Below are positions 8,450 to 16,156 of a stretch of DNA of 64,000 bases, piece by piece. Origin of the DNA: Burkholderia anthina. GTDB lineage: Bacteria; Pseudomonadota; Gammaproteobacteria; Burkholderiales; Burkholderiaceae. The position numbers and the translations under genes are program-made. The stretch spans positions 558,001 to 622,000 of the forward strand of contig NZ_LNJP01000003.1 in the NCBI RefSeq assembly GCF_001547525.1, read 5' to 3'. The notes below the pieces were generated by a model that was not told where the DNA came from, did not search any database, and saw nothing but the letters and a program-made list of their open reading frames with translations. Position 1 is the stretch's first letter. Each line of letters begins with the position of its first letter.

Positions 8450-8865
8450 GCCCAGCCGCCCCGCATCGCGTCGAGATATTGCCGGACGGCCACCAGATCG
8501 CCGACGTTGCCGGCCAGCATCCGGTCGAGCGCGCGCTTGCCGCCGAACGGCGCCGCATCGTTGGGCCGCTTGATCCATGCATCGGCCGCGGCGGGTTGCG
8601 GCAGCAGGATCTGCAACCCCTTGTAGATGCCGAGCAGGAGCGATAGCCGCTCGAGCGTATCGCGCGGCAGGCGCGCCGATTCCGGCGCGGCCTTCCACTT
8701 GAAGAACGTCGACCGGCCGGGCGAGCCGAGCAGCACGATCTGCTCGTCGATCGTCAGTTCCCAGTCGCGCGCGATGTTGAAAAATGCACGCAGGCCGGCC
8801 GCCGACATCTGCGCGACCGAAGCGCGCGGCACGGCGGAATGCGATTCATAGGCAGGCTGTGACAT
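8446..8865 (-). CDS. Xre/MbcA/ParS-like antitoxin (DUF2384)
   Basis: A 139-residue antitoxin partner of the RES toxin. The N-terminal half resembles the Xre-like HTH domain (about 20-80, with DEQIVLLGSPGRSTFFKWK), and the C-terminal half is the DUF2384 domain that wraps the toxin active site (KRPNDAAPFGGKRALDRMLAG, which contains the hallmark PN...FGG...L segment). The start ATG at 8865 gives MSQPAYESHS. A longer in-frame reading upstream runs through the low-GC promoter region and is not credible. The Xre half probably represses its own promoter through the repeats upstream. Confidence 0.82.
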   Translation of the reverse strand: MSQPAYESHSAVPRASVAQMSAAGLRAFFNIARDWELTIDEQIVLLGSPGRSTFFKWKAAPESARLPRDTLERLSLLLGIYKGLQILLPQPAAADAWIKRPNDAAPFGGKRALDRMLAGNVGDLVAVRQYLDAMRGGWA

Positions 8866-8904
8866 GATCGTTAGTCTCGAAACGAATTTACTAACAAGAT
8901 TAGT
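8866..8904 (-). promoter_or_regulatory. Candidate antitoxin operator
   Basis: ACTAA at 8890-8894 and TTAGT at 8900-8904 form an inverted repeat. A further TTAGT lies at 8871-8875. The stretch is markedly AT-rich compared with its surroundings and sits directly before the antitoxin ATG, as expected for an autoregulated toxin-antitoxin promoter. Confidence 0.45.
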
Positions 8905-8935
8905 CCATTCCTGTATTTTTGCAAGGGTCGCACCA

Positions 8936-9283
8936 TCGATCGTGCTCGTGCCCGAGAACGATTTCGACGGAATGATTCCGGCGCTGAAGGCGAAGAAGTT
9001 CGACGCGGTGCTGTCGTCGGTGTCGATCACGCCGCGGCGCGCGCAGCAGATCGGCTTCACGACGAAGATCTACAACCCGCCGACGCGGCTCGTCGTGAAG
9101 AAAGGCTCGTCGCTGCTGCCGACCGCCGAATCGCTGAAGGGCAAGTCGACCGGCGTCGAGCAGGGCACGACACAGGAGACGTACGCGAAGGCGTACTGGG
9201 GCAAGCACGGCGCGAACGCCGTGTCGTACCAGAACCAGGACGGCGTGTATGCCGACCTGATCGCCGGCCGCCTCGACGCGGCG
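8936..9283 (+). pseudogene. Fragment of a periplasmic amino-acid-binding protein (SBP family 3)
   Basis: About 115 codons match the interior of lysine/arginine/ornithine- or histidine-binding proteins: FDGMIPALKAKKFDAVLSS, then the motif ITPRRAQQIGFT, KKGSSL, VGVEQGTT-like and the closing YADLIAGRLDAAL. There is no signal peptide and no N-terminal lobe. The similarity stops near 9283, where the frame continues into basic low-complexity sequence. Both ends are therefore missing, and no ABC permease or ATPase genes are nearby. It abuts the toxin-antitoxin promoter on its 5' side. Confidence 0.75.
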
Positions 9284-10383
9284 CTACGGCGGTTGAAAAA
9301 ACGGCGTCGCGCGCGTACGGATACCGCTTTTCCGTCGCGCGCGTCCGACCGCCCCTCCCCTTCAACCGGATGGCAACGGCGGCGCGTGGTTCGCCGTTGC
9401 ATCGAATGCCTGTCGTCTTGCATCGCGCGCAGCACGATGCGTCGGCCATCGTTCGGATGACAGCTCAATCGTTCGCGGAAAAGATGGCCATGCGAACGGA
9501 CCTCGTGCCGCTCGGGTCAATAGGCGAAGACCGGGCGTCGCGGCATCGGCGCCCGTGCGCACATGCCCATGCGGATCGGGTTCGCGTGCAGGAAAGTGCC
9601 GACCCGGCGCGGATGACCGGCAACCAGCCGGATCCGCCTCGCACCGGGCGCGGAGAGATGGCCTGTCGAGGCATGCCGGTCGGCCGCAAGTGCGACGTTC
9701 GAGCGGCGATGTCCCGAATCACTGCGATCGCGGCCTGCGGACCGCGGCGTGTGATGATCGATCATTTTTCTACCCCGTTTGCTGTCTGATGTATGTTCCG
9801 GCAACCGGACAATGCCGATGCCCCGGCGATCAGGCGACGACGTTCCGTGCTCGCCGCGGCGCGGCTGCTGCGCTGCACCGCGCTCGGCCGCCGCATCCCC
9901 GCGGACTGCGTCCTGGCCGGTACGGGAAGCTTTCGCTGCCTGACCGGATGGACCTCGTGTCGTCGACTCTCGCACGTCTCTCGTCGCAAGGACCGGGCCA
10001 GCCCCACGCGAGCCCGGCCGGACAAGGCGATGATCGGGCCGGCCGCCGGCTGCATCGGGCGGGGCCTGCCGGAAGTTACGAAACTGAAACATCGGGGCGC
10101 GGGCATGCGCCGGCCCGGCAACGGCGGGACCTTGCGGAATAAGGCTGAACAATGGGACGCGGAATTTTTACCGGCGGCAGGCTGGCCGATCGGCCCGGTT
10201 CGACGCGGAAATTCGCCGGGCGGCCGACGCGAAATGTTTCATGCGCTTTACATGCCCACGCCGGCAATTAGACGCACCGGACGTCGCCGCTGGACGCAGC
10301 GGCCGATCGCATGGCTATACTGCGACACCGCTTCACGCGAGCTCACGCGACCTCAAGCGACTTCACGCAAACGAGCGCCCACG
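9284..10383. other. 1.1-kb gene-poor stretch
   Basis: Several reading frames cross this region on both strands. None shows a recognisable domain, a good ribosome binding site, or the amino-acid composition of the surrounding genes; most are rich in Arg, Pro and Ala. It probably holds decayed sequence between the SBP relic and gtrA. A -10 like element for the GtrA gene lies at its right end. Confidence 0.45.
10316..10321 (+). promoter_or_regulatory. Predicted -10 element before the GtrA gene
   Basis: TATACT lies 62 bases upstream of the GtrA ATG. No clear -35 at the right distance. Confidence 0.35.
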
Positions 10384-10770
10384 ATGATCCGAACCTTTCA
10401 CGCTGCCGAGCGGACCCGACTGATCCGCTTCGGCGTGTCGGGCCTGGGCTCGACCGCGCTGCATGCGCTGATCGCGGCCGCGATGTTCGCGCTGTTCGAC
10501 GCGACGCCCGTCATCGCGAACGCGACCGCGTTCGTCTGCTCGACCGCGTTCTCGTATCTCGCCAACACGCTGTGGAGTTTTGCGTCGCCGGTCACGTGGG
10601 GCAACTTCGCGCGATTTCTCGTGGTCGCGATGGCCGGCCTCGCCGTGACGATGCTGCTGGCGCACGGCACCGGCGCGCTCGGCCTCGCCCGCGCATGGAG
10701 CATCGTCGCGGTCGTGCTGTGCGTGCCGCCCGTCACGTTCGCGCTGCACCGGCTGTGGACCTATCGCTGA
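10384..10770 (+). CDS. GtrA family membrane protein
   Basis: A 128-residue protein with four predicted membrane helices (around 15-37, 42-62, 77-97 and 102-122). It starts with the family's R-F-G-x-x-G segment (LIRFGVSGLGSTALH) and has the typical F-x-x-N-x-x-W motif (SYLANTLWSF) after helix 2. GtrA proteins are thought to flip or help transfer lipid-linked sugars for cell-surface polysaccharide modification. There is no adjacent gtrB glucosyltransferase. The start is the ATG with ACG just before it, where homology begins; an in-frame extension upstream is non-coding in character. Confidence 0.8.
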   Translation: MIRTFHAAERTRLIRFGVSGLGSTALHALIAAAMFALFDATPVIANATAFVCSTAFSYLANTLWSFASPVTWGNFARFLVVAMAGLAVTMLLAHGTGALGLARAWSIVAVVLCVPPVTFALHRLWTYR

Positions 10771-10807
10771 GCCGGTCCGCAGGCATCGCAGGCATCACGC
10801 ATGCCGC

Positions 10808-12289
10808 TCAGCCGACCCGCTGATGCCCCGCGTCGCCCGATGGCGCGCCGTCGTGCCCGCCGCTGTCGCCATTGCCGCCGTTGCCGTCGTGATCGTTCAA
10901 CCCGTGTTCGATCATCATCCGGTACAGCGTCACGCGTGAAATGCCGAGCTCGGCGGCGGCCTTGTTGATCCGGTGGTCGTTGCGCAGCAGCGCGTTCTCG
11001 ATCGCGGTGCGTTCGGCCAGCGCCCGCGCCTGTTCGAGCGTCACCGGTTCGGTTTCGCCGGGCGTGTCGAGCCCGAGATCGTGCGGCGTCAGCAGCCGGC
11101 TCTCGGCCATCACGATCGCGCGCCGCACGCGATTGATCAGCTCGCGCACGTTGCCGGGCCATTCGTAGCGCCGCATCGCGTCGAGCGCGGCCGACGTGAA
11201 ACCGCTGATCTTGCGGCCGCTGTCGGCCTTGAATTTCTGCAGCACGTAGTGCGCGAGGATGTCGATGTCCTTGCCGCGGGCGCGCAGCGGCGGCTCGTGG
11301 ATGCGCAGCACGCACAGCCGGTGATAGAGATCCGCGCGGAAGCGCCCGGCCTCGACCGCGCCGTCGAGATCGACGTGCGTGGCCGAGATGATCCGCACGT
11401 CGACGGGGATCGATTCCTGTCCGCCGAGCCGCTCGATCTTGCCCTCCTGCAGGAAGCGCAGCAGGCTCGCCTGGCTTTCGACCGGCATGTCGCCGATTTC
11501 GTCGAGAAACAGCGTGCCGCCGTTCGCCGATTCGATCCGGCCCGCGCGCCGCTGGTTCGCGCCGGTGAACGCACCGCGCTCGTAGCCGAACAGCTCCGAC
11601 TGCAGCAGGTGATGCGGAATCGCGCCGCAATTGATCGCGACGAACGGCCCCTTGCCGCGGCTGGAGCGCTCGTGAATCGCGAGCGCCGTCAGTTCCTTGC
11701 CGGTGCCCGACTCGCCCGAGATGAATACGCTCGCGTCCGTCTTCGCGACCTTGCGGATCGTGCTGAACAACTGCTGCATCGCCTCGCAGTTGCCGATCAT
11801 CCCGTGTTCGCCGATCGACGCCGCGTAGGCCGCGCCGTCGACGCGATCGAGCGCGGCCATCCCGCGCGCATGGCCGAGCACGTGCGAAATCCATTCGTAC
11901 GGCAGCGGCAGCGTCACGTAGTCGAAACAATAGCTGCGGATCAGCTCGCGCACGGCGGGGCCGATCGTGACGCCGGCCTGCGCGATGGAAATCCAGCCGA
12001 TCGCCGGCTGGCTCAGACACATCTTCAGCGCGGGATAGTCGCGCGACGTGAACCCGGTGAAATCGACCAGGCCGGCAGCCACGCTCACGCCGGAGGTCAT
12101 GTTCTGCGCGGCGCCGGCCGTCTTCGCGACCGAGATCTCCCAGCCGAGCCCGCGCAGTTGCGCGAGCAACGGCTCGTCGGGCGTGCGCATGATCACGAAA
12201 AGCTTGCGTCCGGCCTCGGGAGCGGTGACGGACACGTCCGTCATCTCGGGCGCCGCCTGCCCGTTTGCGTCGGGTGACCTTGCAACCAT
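10808..12289 (-). CDS. Sigma-54-dependent activator with VpsR-like N-terminal domain
   Basis: A 493-residue enhancer-binding protein. Residues about 25-150 look like a VpsR-type degenerate receiver domain without phosphoacceptor chemistry. The AAA+ domain has Walker A GESGTGKE (192-199), the sigma-54 contact loop GAFTGA (239-244) and Walker B FLDEIG (261-266). A Fis-type HTH (NKAAAELGISRVTLYRMM) ends the protein, followed by a low-complexity Asn/Gly/Asp tail. Relatives include VpsR and the Burkholderia activator BerB, both linked to c-di-GMP control of exopolysaccharide; whether this is BerB cannot be decided here. The start is the ATG with GGGGAA upstream; an extended frame to 12403 crosses promoter-like DNA. 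Confidence 0.8.
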   Translation of the reverse strand: MVARSPDANGQAAPEMTDVSVTAPEAGRKLFVIMRTPDEPLLAQLRGLGWEISVAKTAGAAQNMTSGVSVAAGLVDFTGFTSRDYPALKMCLSQPAIGWISIAQAGVTIGPAVRELIRSYCFDYVTLPLPYEWISHVLGHARGMAALDRVDGAAYAASIGEHGMIGNCEAMQQLFSTIRKVAKTDASVFISGESGTGKELTALAIHERSSRGKGPFVAINCGAIPHHLLQSELFGYERGAFTGANQRRAGRIESANGGTLFLDEIGDMPVESQASLLRFLQEGKIERLGGQESIPVDVRIISATHVDLDGAVEAGRFRADLYHRLCVLRIHEPPLRARGKDIDILAHYVLQKFKADSGRKISGFTSAALDAMRRYEWPGNVRELINRVRRAIVMAESRLLTPHDLGLDTPGETEPVTLEQARALAERTAIENALLRNDHRINKAAAELGISRVTLYRMMIEHGLNDHDGNGGNGDSGGHDGAPSGDAGHQRVG

Positions 12290-12732
12290 CGTTATTCCCC
12301 GCTTGGCGTTGGTATCGCGCGCCGGCTCGCCGCCGCATCCGACGGACACGATCGAACCGACATATTGGCCGTATTTCCGTCCGAATAAAATCCCCCTGCG
12401 CATGAATCGCGCGTGAGGTGGACGTTGTCATGAACGGTATATCGATGCGGCCGGCCTGCGGCTAAATGGGTGTTATCCCTGTGGCATGCACCGCGCGCGC
12501 CCGGAAAGGGCCGGTGCCGCACGCGCAAAGCCGCGCCGGTGCTGGCGCGCGGCGATTCCGCGCGACGCGGCGCACGCACGGTCGGCGCGCCGGCGCCGGT
12601 GCGCGCAACCGGTCGGCCGGGCATGCGGGCGCCCGGGAGATCGATTCCGGTTGATTTTCGTCAATCGCCGAAAGAAGCCGGTTGATGCACGAACGCAACA
12701 TGCGCGGCGCCCCGCCGCGCGGCGCGGCCGGG
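12290..12732. other. Intergenic region upstream of the sigma-54 activator
   Basis: About 440 bases. The part near the activator (12300-12480) is relatively AT-rich and likely contains its promoter. The remainder is very GC-rich, and the frames that cross it look like shadows. No sigma-54 GG-N10-GC site or other known element was found. Confidence 0.4.
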
Positions 12733-13656
12733 TCAGCGGCCCGATGCGAGCGGCGCCGGCGCGTTCGCGCGGCCGCGGCCGGCCGGCGTGCCGCCGTGTT
12801 GGCCGTAGCGGGCGGCCAGTGCGTCGACCCGCGCGAGATGGTGGCGATTGTCGTGATCCCACGGGTGGAAGCCCGGCCGGAAAAAGCTCAGCCATTCGCC
12901 GGCGATGCGCGGGAACAGCCCGCGGCGCGGCCCGTACAGGAACGCGATCGTGCGCAGCATGCCGCGCACGTGATGCCCGGCGCCGCGATCGCGCCACAAC
13001 AGCGTCACATGGATCAGAAACACGGTCGGCCAGAACGTCAGCGTCGTCAGCAGATACACGCCGATGCGGATCAGGTAGCGGCGCAGCCCCGGCTCCGTCA
13101 CGGCATTCCACACGTCGAACGACACGGCCTTGTGCTCGGTTTCCTCCAGCGCATGCCAGATCCACATCTGCCGGTAGCCTTCGACCGAACCGTCGAGGCG
13201 TGTCGGGTCGCGCAGCAGCCAGTCGGCGAGCATCGCCGTGTAGTGCTCGGCCGCGACCGTGTGCGCGAGCTGCACCGAATGCGGCAGCTTGCGCTTCATG
13301 TAGCCGAGCACCTTCCACACGCGCTGGTCGAGCTTGCGCGCGGGCAGCCGGTTCGCCTGCATCAGCTCGTTGTATTCGACGTGCTCGCGCGTATGCATCG
13401 CCTCCTGGCCGATGAAGCCGAGCACCTGCTGCTTCAGCACGGGATCGTCGATCCGGTCGCGATAGTTGCGCACCGCATCCATGAAGAAGCGTTCGCCGGC
13501 CGGAAACAGCAGCGACAGCGCGTTGAAGAAATGGGTCACGTGCGATCCGAGGCCATGCCAGTCCTTCGCGCGCTCGACCGGCAGGTCGAAGCGCAGGTCG
13601 CGGCGCACCGGCATGATCCCGGCCGCGGTGGCGCAAGCGGCTGACTTCATGTTCAT
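12733..13656 (-). CDS. Predicted metal-dependent hydrolase, ferritin-like (PF10118 family)
   Basis: A 307-residue, mostly helical protein of the uncharacterised metal-dependent hydrolase family. It has spaced E-x-x-H pairs (GQEAMHTREH near 95, AEHYTAML near 140, EETEHKAVSFDVW near 175) that suggest a di-iron or other bimetal site in a four-helix bundle. A conserved WHGLGSHVTHFFNALS segment is near the start and hydrophobic segments lie in the second half. The start is ATG with AGGAG five bases upstream. The reaction is unknown for the family. It is divergent from the FKBP gene. Confidence 0.8.
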   Translation of the reverse strand: MNMKSAACATAAGIMPVRRDLRFDLPVERAKDWHGLGSHVTHFFNALSLLFPAGERFFMDAVRNYRDRIDDPVLKQQVLGFIGQEAMHTREHVEYNELMQANRLPARKLDQRVWKVLGYMKRKLPHSVQLAHTVAAEHYTAMLADWLLRDPTRLDGSVEGYRQMWIWHALEETEHKAVSFDVWNAVTEPGLRRYLIRIGVYLLTTLTFWPTVFLIHVTLLWRDRGAGHHVRGMLRTIAFLYGPRRGLFPRIAGEWLSFFRPGFHPWDHDNRHHLARVDALAARYGQHGGTPAGRGRANAPAPLASGR

Positions 13657-14230
13657 CGTTCTCCTGTTGCGGAGCGGCCGGCGCATCGTACGACGCGGCC
13701 GGCGCAAGCCCGGGCGGCGCATCGCGCACCGCCAAAATCATGACATCGACAGATGTAAAGATAGGCCGCGCGCGCCGGCACACGCAAGCTGCACGGTAGA
13801 TGCGCGCTTCCAAACAGCGCGCGGTCGGCAAGGCGGAAAAAATGGCGCTCGGACGACGCCCCGACGGGTTGCGATTCGAACGCTGAGGTGCACTGACGAA
13901 CGCGGTCCCGGGCGCGGCGCCGCGCCCCCACGCCGGCCCGCGAGCCCCGTGCGGCGGGCCTTGCACCGCATCGGGCACCCGTCGCGCAGCGGGCGGCGAC
14001 GCGTGCCGGTCACATCGATTCATACGCGCCGCGCACCGCCATGGTGCAACCTTGGCCCAGCGGCTCGCGAAAAATTCAAACGCGCGTTCCAATTGCGTTT
14101 CGGGCGGTCGTGCGCTCGGCGCCCCGCCGCGCTTGCCGGCACGCGTGCGGCGGCGCGAAATCCGTGCGCGCCGGCCCGCTGCCCGCTCGCCTACAATAGC
14201 GGTTTCACGCAACCTCTTTCAGGAGAAATC
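13657..14230. other. Divergent intergenic region with an FKBP promoter element
   Basis: About 570 bases without a credible gene. A -10 like TACAAT lies at 14192-14197, 34 bases before the FKBP ATG. No strong -35 was seen. Frames crossing this stretch on either strand lack known domains. Confidence 0.45.
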
Positions 14231-14572
14231 ATGTCCGTCATCACGACCGAATCGGGCCTCAAGTACGAGGACCTGACCGAAGGCACCGGCGCGGAGGCGC
14301 AAGCCGGCAAGACGGTAAGCGTCCACTACACGGGCTGGCTGACCGACGGTCAGAAATTCGATTCGAGCAAGGATCGCAACGACCCGTTCGCGTTCGTGCT
14401 CGGCGGCGGCATGGTCATCAAGGGCTGGGACGAAGGCGTGCAGGGCATGAAGGTCGGCGGCGTGCGTCGCCTGACGATCCCGCCGCAACTCGGCTACGGC
14501 CCGCGCGGCGCGGGCGGCGTGATTCCGCCGAACGCGACGCTCGTGTTCGAAGTCGAACTGCTCGACGTCTGA
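14231..14572 (+). CDS. FKBP-type peptidyl-prolyl cis-trans isomerase
   Basis: A 113-residue single-domain FKBP without a signal peptide, so probably cytoplasmic. The family hallmarks are complete: VHYTGWLTDGQKFDSS (about 30-45), the F-V-L-G-G-G-M-V-I-K-G-W-D-E-G active-site stretch (about 55-70), IPPQLGYG (about 87-94) and the closing VFEVELLDV. It catalyses isomerisation of Xaa-Pro bonds during protein folding. Similar small Burkholderia FKBPs are related to Mip-like proteins. Start supported by CAGGAGAAATC just upstream. The AraC gene follows after 35 bases and may be co-transcribed. Confidence 0.92.
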   Translation: MSVITTESGLKYEDLTEGTGAEAQAGKTVSVHYTGWLTDGQKFDSSKDRNDPFAFVLGGGMVIKGWDEGVQGMKVGGVRRLTIPPQLGYGPRGAGGVIPPNATLVFEVELLDV

Positions 14573-14607
14573 CGCGGCACGCAAGCCGCCGGCTGACGCG
14601 CTGCCCC

Positions 14608-15381
14608 ATGGCGCACCTTCCGTCCCCCACCGTCGCCCTGCAACGCTACGACACGCTCGAAGCGTCGGATGTGCACGATTTTCACCAGATCGTGCTCGGC
14701 ATCGACGGTGCGATGGTGATGGCGGTGGACGGCGTCAGCCAGCGTCTCGACCGGCACGGCGCGTGGCTGGTTCCGGCCGGTGCGCGCCACGATTACGCGG
14801 GTCTGGGCGAAAATCGCCAGCTGGTGCTCAACCTTCCCCTCGCGTCGCTCGCGGTGCCGCAGCGGTTGTTCGACCATGCACGTGCCGTGTCGATCGACCC
14901 GGCGCTCACGTCGCTCGTCGCGCAGGTCGCGGCGGCCGCCGCGCAGTACGATGCGCCGGACGGCGACGCACGGCAGGCGGCCGCGCACCGTTTCCAGTGG
15001 CAGGCCGCCGCGCGCCTGTGCGACGCGCTGCTCGACGATGCCGGCATCGCCGCGCCTGCGTCGGGCCTCGATTTCGCGCGCATCGACCGCTGGCTGCGCG
15101 CCCACCTCGCCGAACCGCTGCGCATCGCCGATCTCGCCGCGCACTGCGGCTACGGGATGCGCCGGTTCCATCAACTGTTCGTCGACGCATTCGGCGAAAC
15201 GCCGCATCGCTATCTGCAGCGGCTGCGGCTCGACGCAGCGGTCGTGCTGCTCGCCGACGGCCGGCATTCGCTCGTCGACATCGCGGGCAGCGTCGGCTTC
15301 GCGGATCAAAGCACGTTCACGCATGCGTTCACGAAGCGCTTCGGCATCGCGCCGGGACGCTGGCGCGGTGAACGGCATTGA
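14608..15381 (+). CDS. AraC family transcriptional regulator with cupin N-terminus
   Basis: A 257-residue regulator. The N-terminal cupin-like sensing domain (about 10-90) includes FHQIVLGIDGAM and a WLVPAGARHDYAG loop. The C-terminal AraC HTH pair spans about 155-255: LRIADLAAHCGYGMRRFHQLFVD is the first HTH, and VDIAGSVGFADQSTFTHAFTKRFG is the second with the family signature. Ligand and targets are unknown; cupin-AraC proteins usually control an adjacent gene, and the nearest candidate is the FKBP gene upstream. Confidence 0.85.
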   Translation: MAHLPSPTVALQRYDTLEASDVHDFHQIVLGIDGAMVMAVDGVSQRLDRHGAWLVPAGARHDYAGLGENRQLVLNLPLASLAVPQRLFDHARAVSIDPALTSLVAQVAAAAAQYDAPDGDARQAAAHRFQWQAAARLCDALLDDAGIAAPASGLDFARIDRWLRAHLAEPLRIADLAAHCGYGMRRFHQLFVDAFGETPHRYLQRLRLDAAVVLLADGRHSLVDIAGSVGFADQSTFTHAFTKRFGIAPGRWRGERH

Positions 15382-15532
15382 ACGCATCGGCGTCGCCGAA
15401 TCCATATCGACGCACATAGCAGGCAACAACACCACCAGCCGTACCGACGCTTCACATCCCGCTGAAACATCGCATGTCCGTCGCTGCGTACGATGGACGA
15501 CCATCCGGCGGCGCAACCACCGCCCATGACGC

Positions 15533-16003
15533 TCACCGCCGTGCCGCGCCGGCTTCGTCGCCGATCTTCCTGACGGCCGTATCGGCCGCCTTCAAAGGCC
15601 GGCCGTCGTCGTGCCGAAGCGCGAGCTTGCGGATCGCGCGCCCGGTGCTGCGGTCGACCAGCACCGAACGCGGCTCGCCGCGCGCGAACAGGTTCGCCTC
15701 GCCCCACTGCCGCAGCATCACGATGACCGGAAACAACCCCTCGCCCTTTTTGGTCAGCACGTACTCCTGATACGCGGTGCCGTCGGACGCCGGCACGACG
15801 TCGAACACACCGGCGTCCACCAGCATCTTCAGCCGGTCGGACAGGATGTTGCTCGCGACGCCGAGGCTCGCGCGGAAATCGCCGAAGCGGCGCACGCCGT
15901 CGAACGCGTCGCGCACGATCAGCAACGCCCAGCGATCGCCGACGATATCGGTCGCGCGCGCCACCGGGCACGGCGAATCCGCAAGACTTTTCTGTCTGGC
16001 CAT
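15533..16003 (-). CDS. HxlR family winged-helix regulator
   Basis: A 156-residue HxlR/MarR-like repressor or activator. The signature CPVARATDIVGDRWALLIVRDAF (Cys near residue 12) and the recognition helix region SLGVASNILSDRLKMLVDAGVF are clear, followed by the winged beta hairpin YVLTKKGEGLFPVI. The N-terminal Cys can act as a redox or electrophile sensor in some family members. The start is ATG with GGAGAGGAAC upstream. The gene is divergent from the MFS gene across an operator-like repeat, so it probably regulates the transporter and itself. A very long open frame reading through this gene from upstream is an artefact of high GC. Confidence 0.87.
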   Translation of the reverse strand: MARQKSLADSPCPVARATDIVGDRWALLIVRDAFDGVRRFGDFRASLGVASNILSDRLKMLVDAGVFDVVPASDGTAYQEYVLTKKGEGLFPVIVMLRQWGEANLFARGEPRSVLVDRSTGRAIRKLALRHDDGRPLKAADTAVRKIGDEAGAARR

Positions 16004-16079
16004 GTTCCTCTCCGCAAGCGTGCCGGCCGCCTTCGCGGGCATGCCGGCCATCCGTGCACGGGCCTCTGGCCCGCCACTC

Positions 16080-16104
16080 AACAGGTTGCATTTTAAAACC
16101 TGTT
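16080..16104. promoter_or_regulatory. Inverted-repeat operator between HxlR and MFS genes
   Basis: AACAGGTT at 16080-16087 and AACCTGTT at 16097-16104 form a perfect 8-bp inverted repeat with a 9-base AT-rich spacer. A related half-site, AACCAGTTT, lies about 15 bases further right. The dyad length suits a dimeric winged-helix regulator. Confidence 0.6.
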
Positions 16105-16156
16105 TCCCTACACTCCAAACCAGTTTCAAATTGCAACTACATTGCACGAGGGAACC

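Noticed and set aside
9517..10152. Overlapping open frames on both strands in the gene-poor region
   Set aside because: Composition is dominated by Arg, Ala, Pro and Gly, there is no known motif, and no ribosome binding site stands out.
10808..12289. Naming this gene berB
   Set aside because: The domain layout fits, but other VpsR-domain activators exist in Burkholderia and the identity cannot be decided without alignment.
12473..14212. 579-residue minus-strand frame across the PF10118 gene and its upstream region
   Set aside because: Out of frame with the supported gene and low in complexity.
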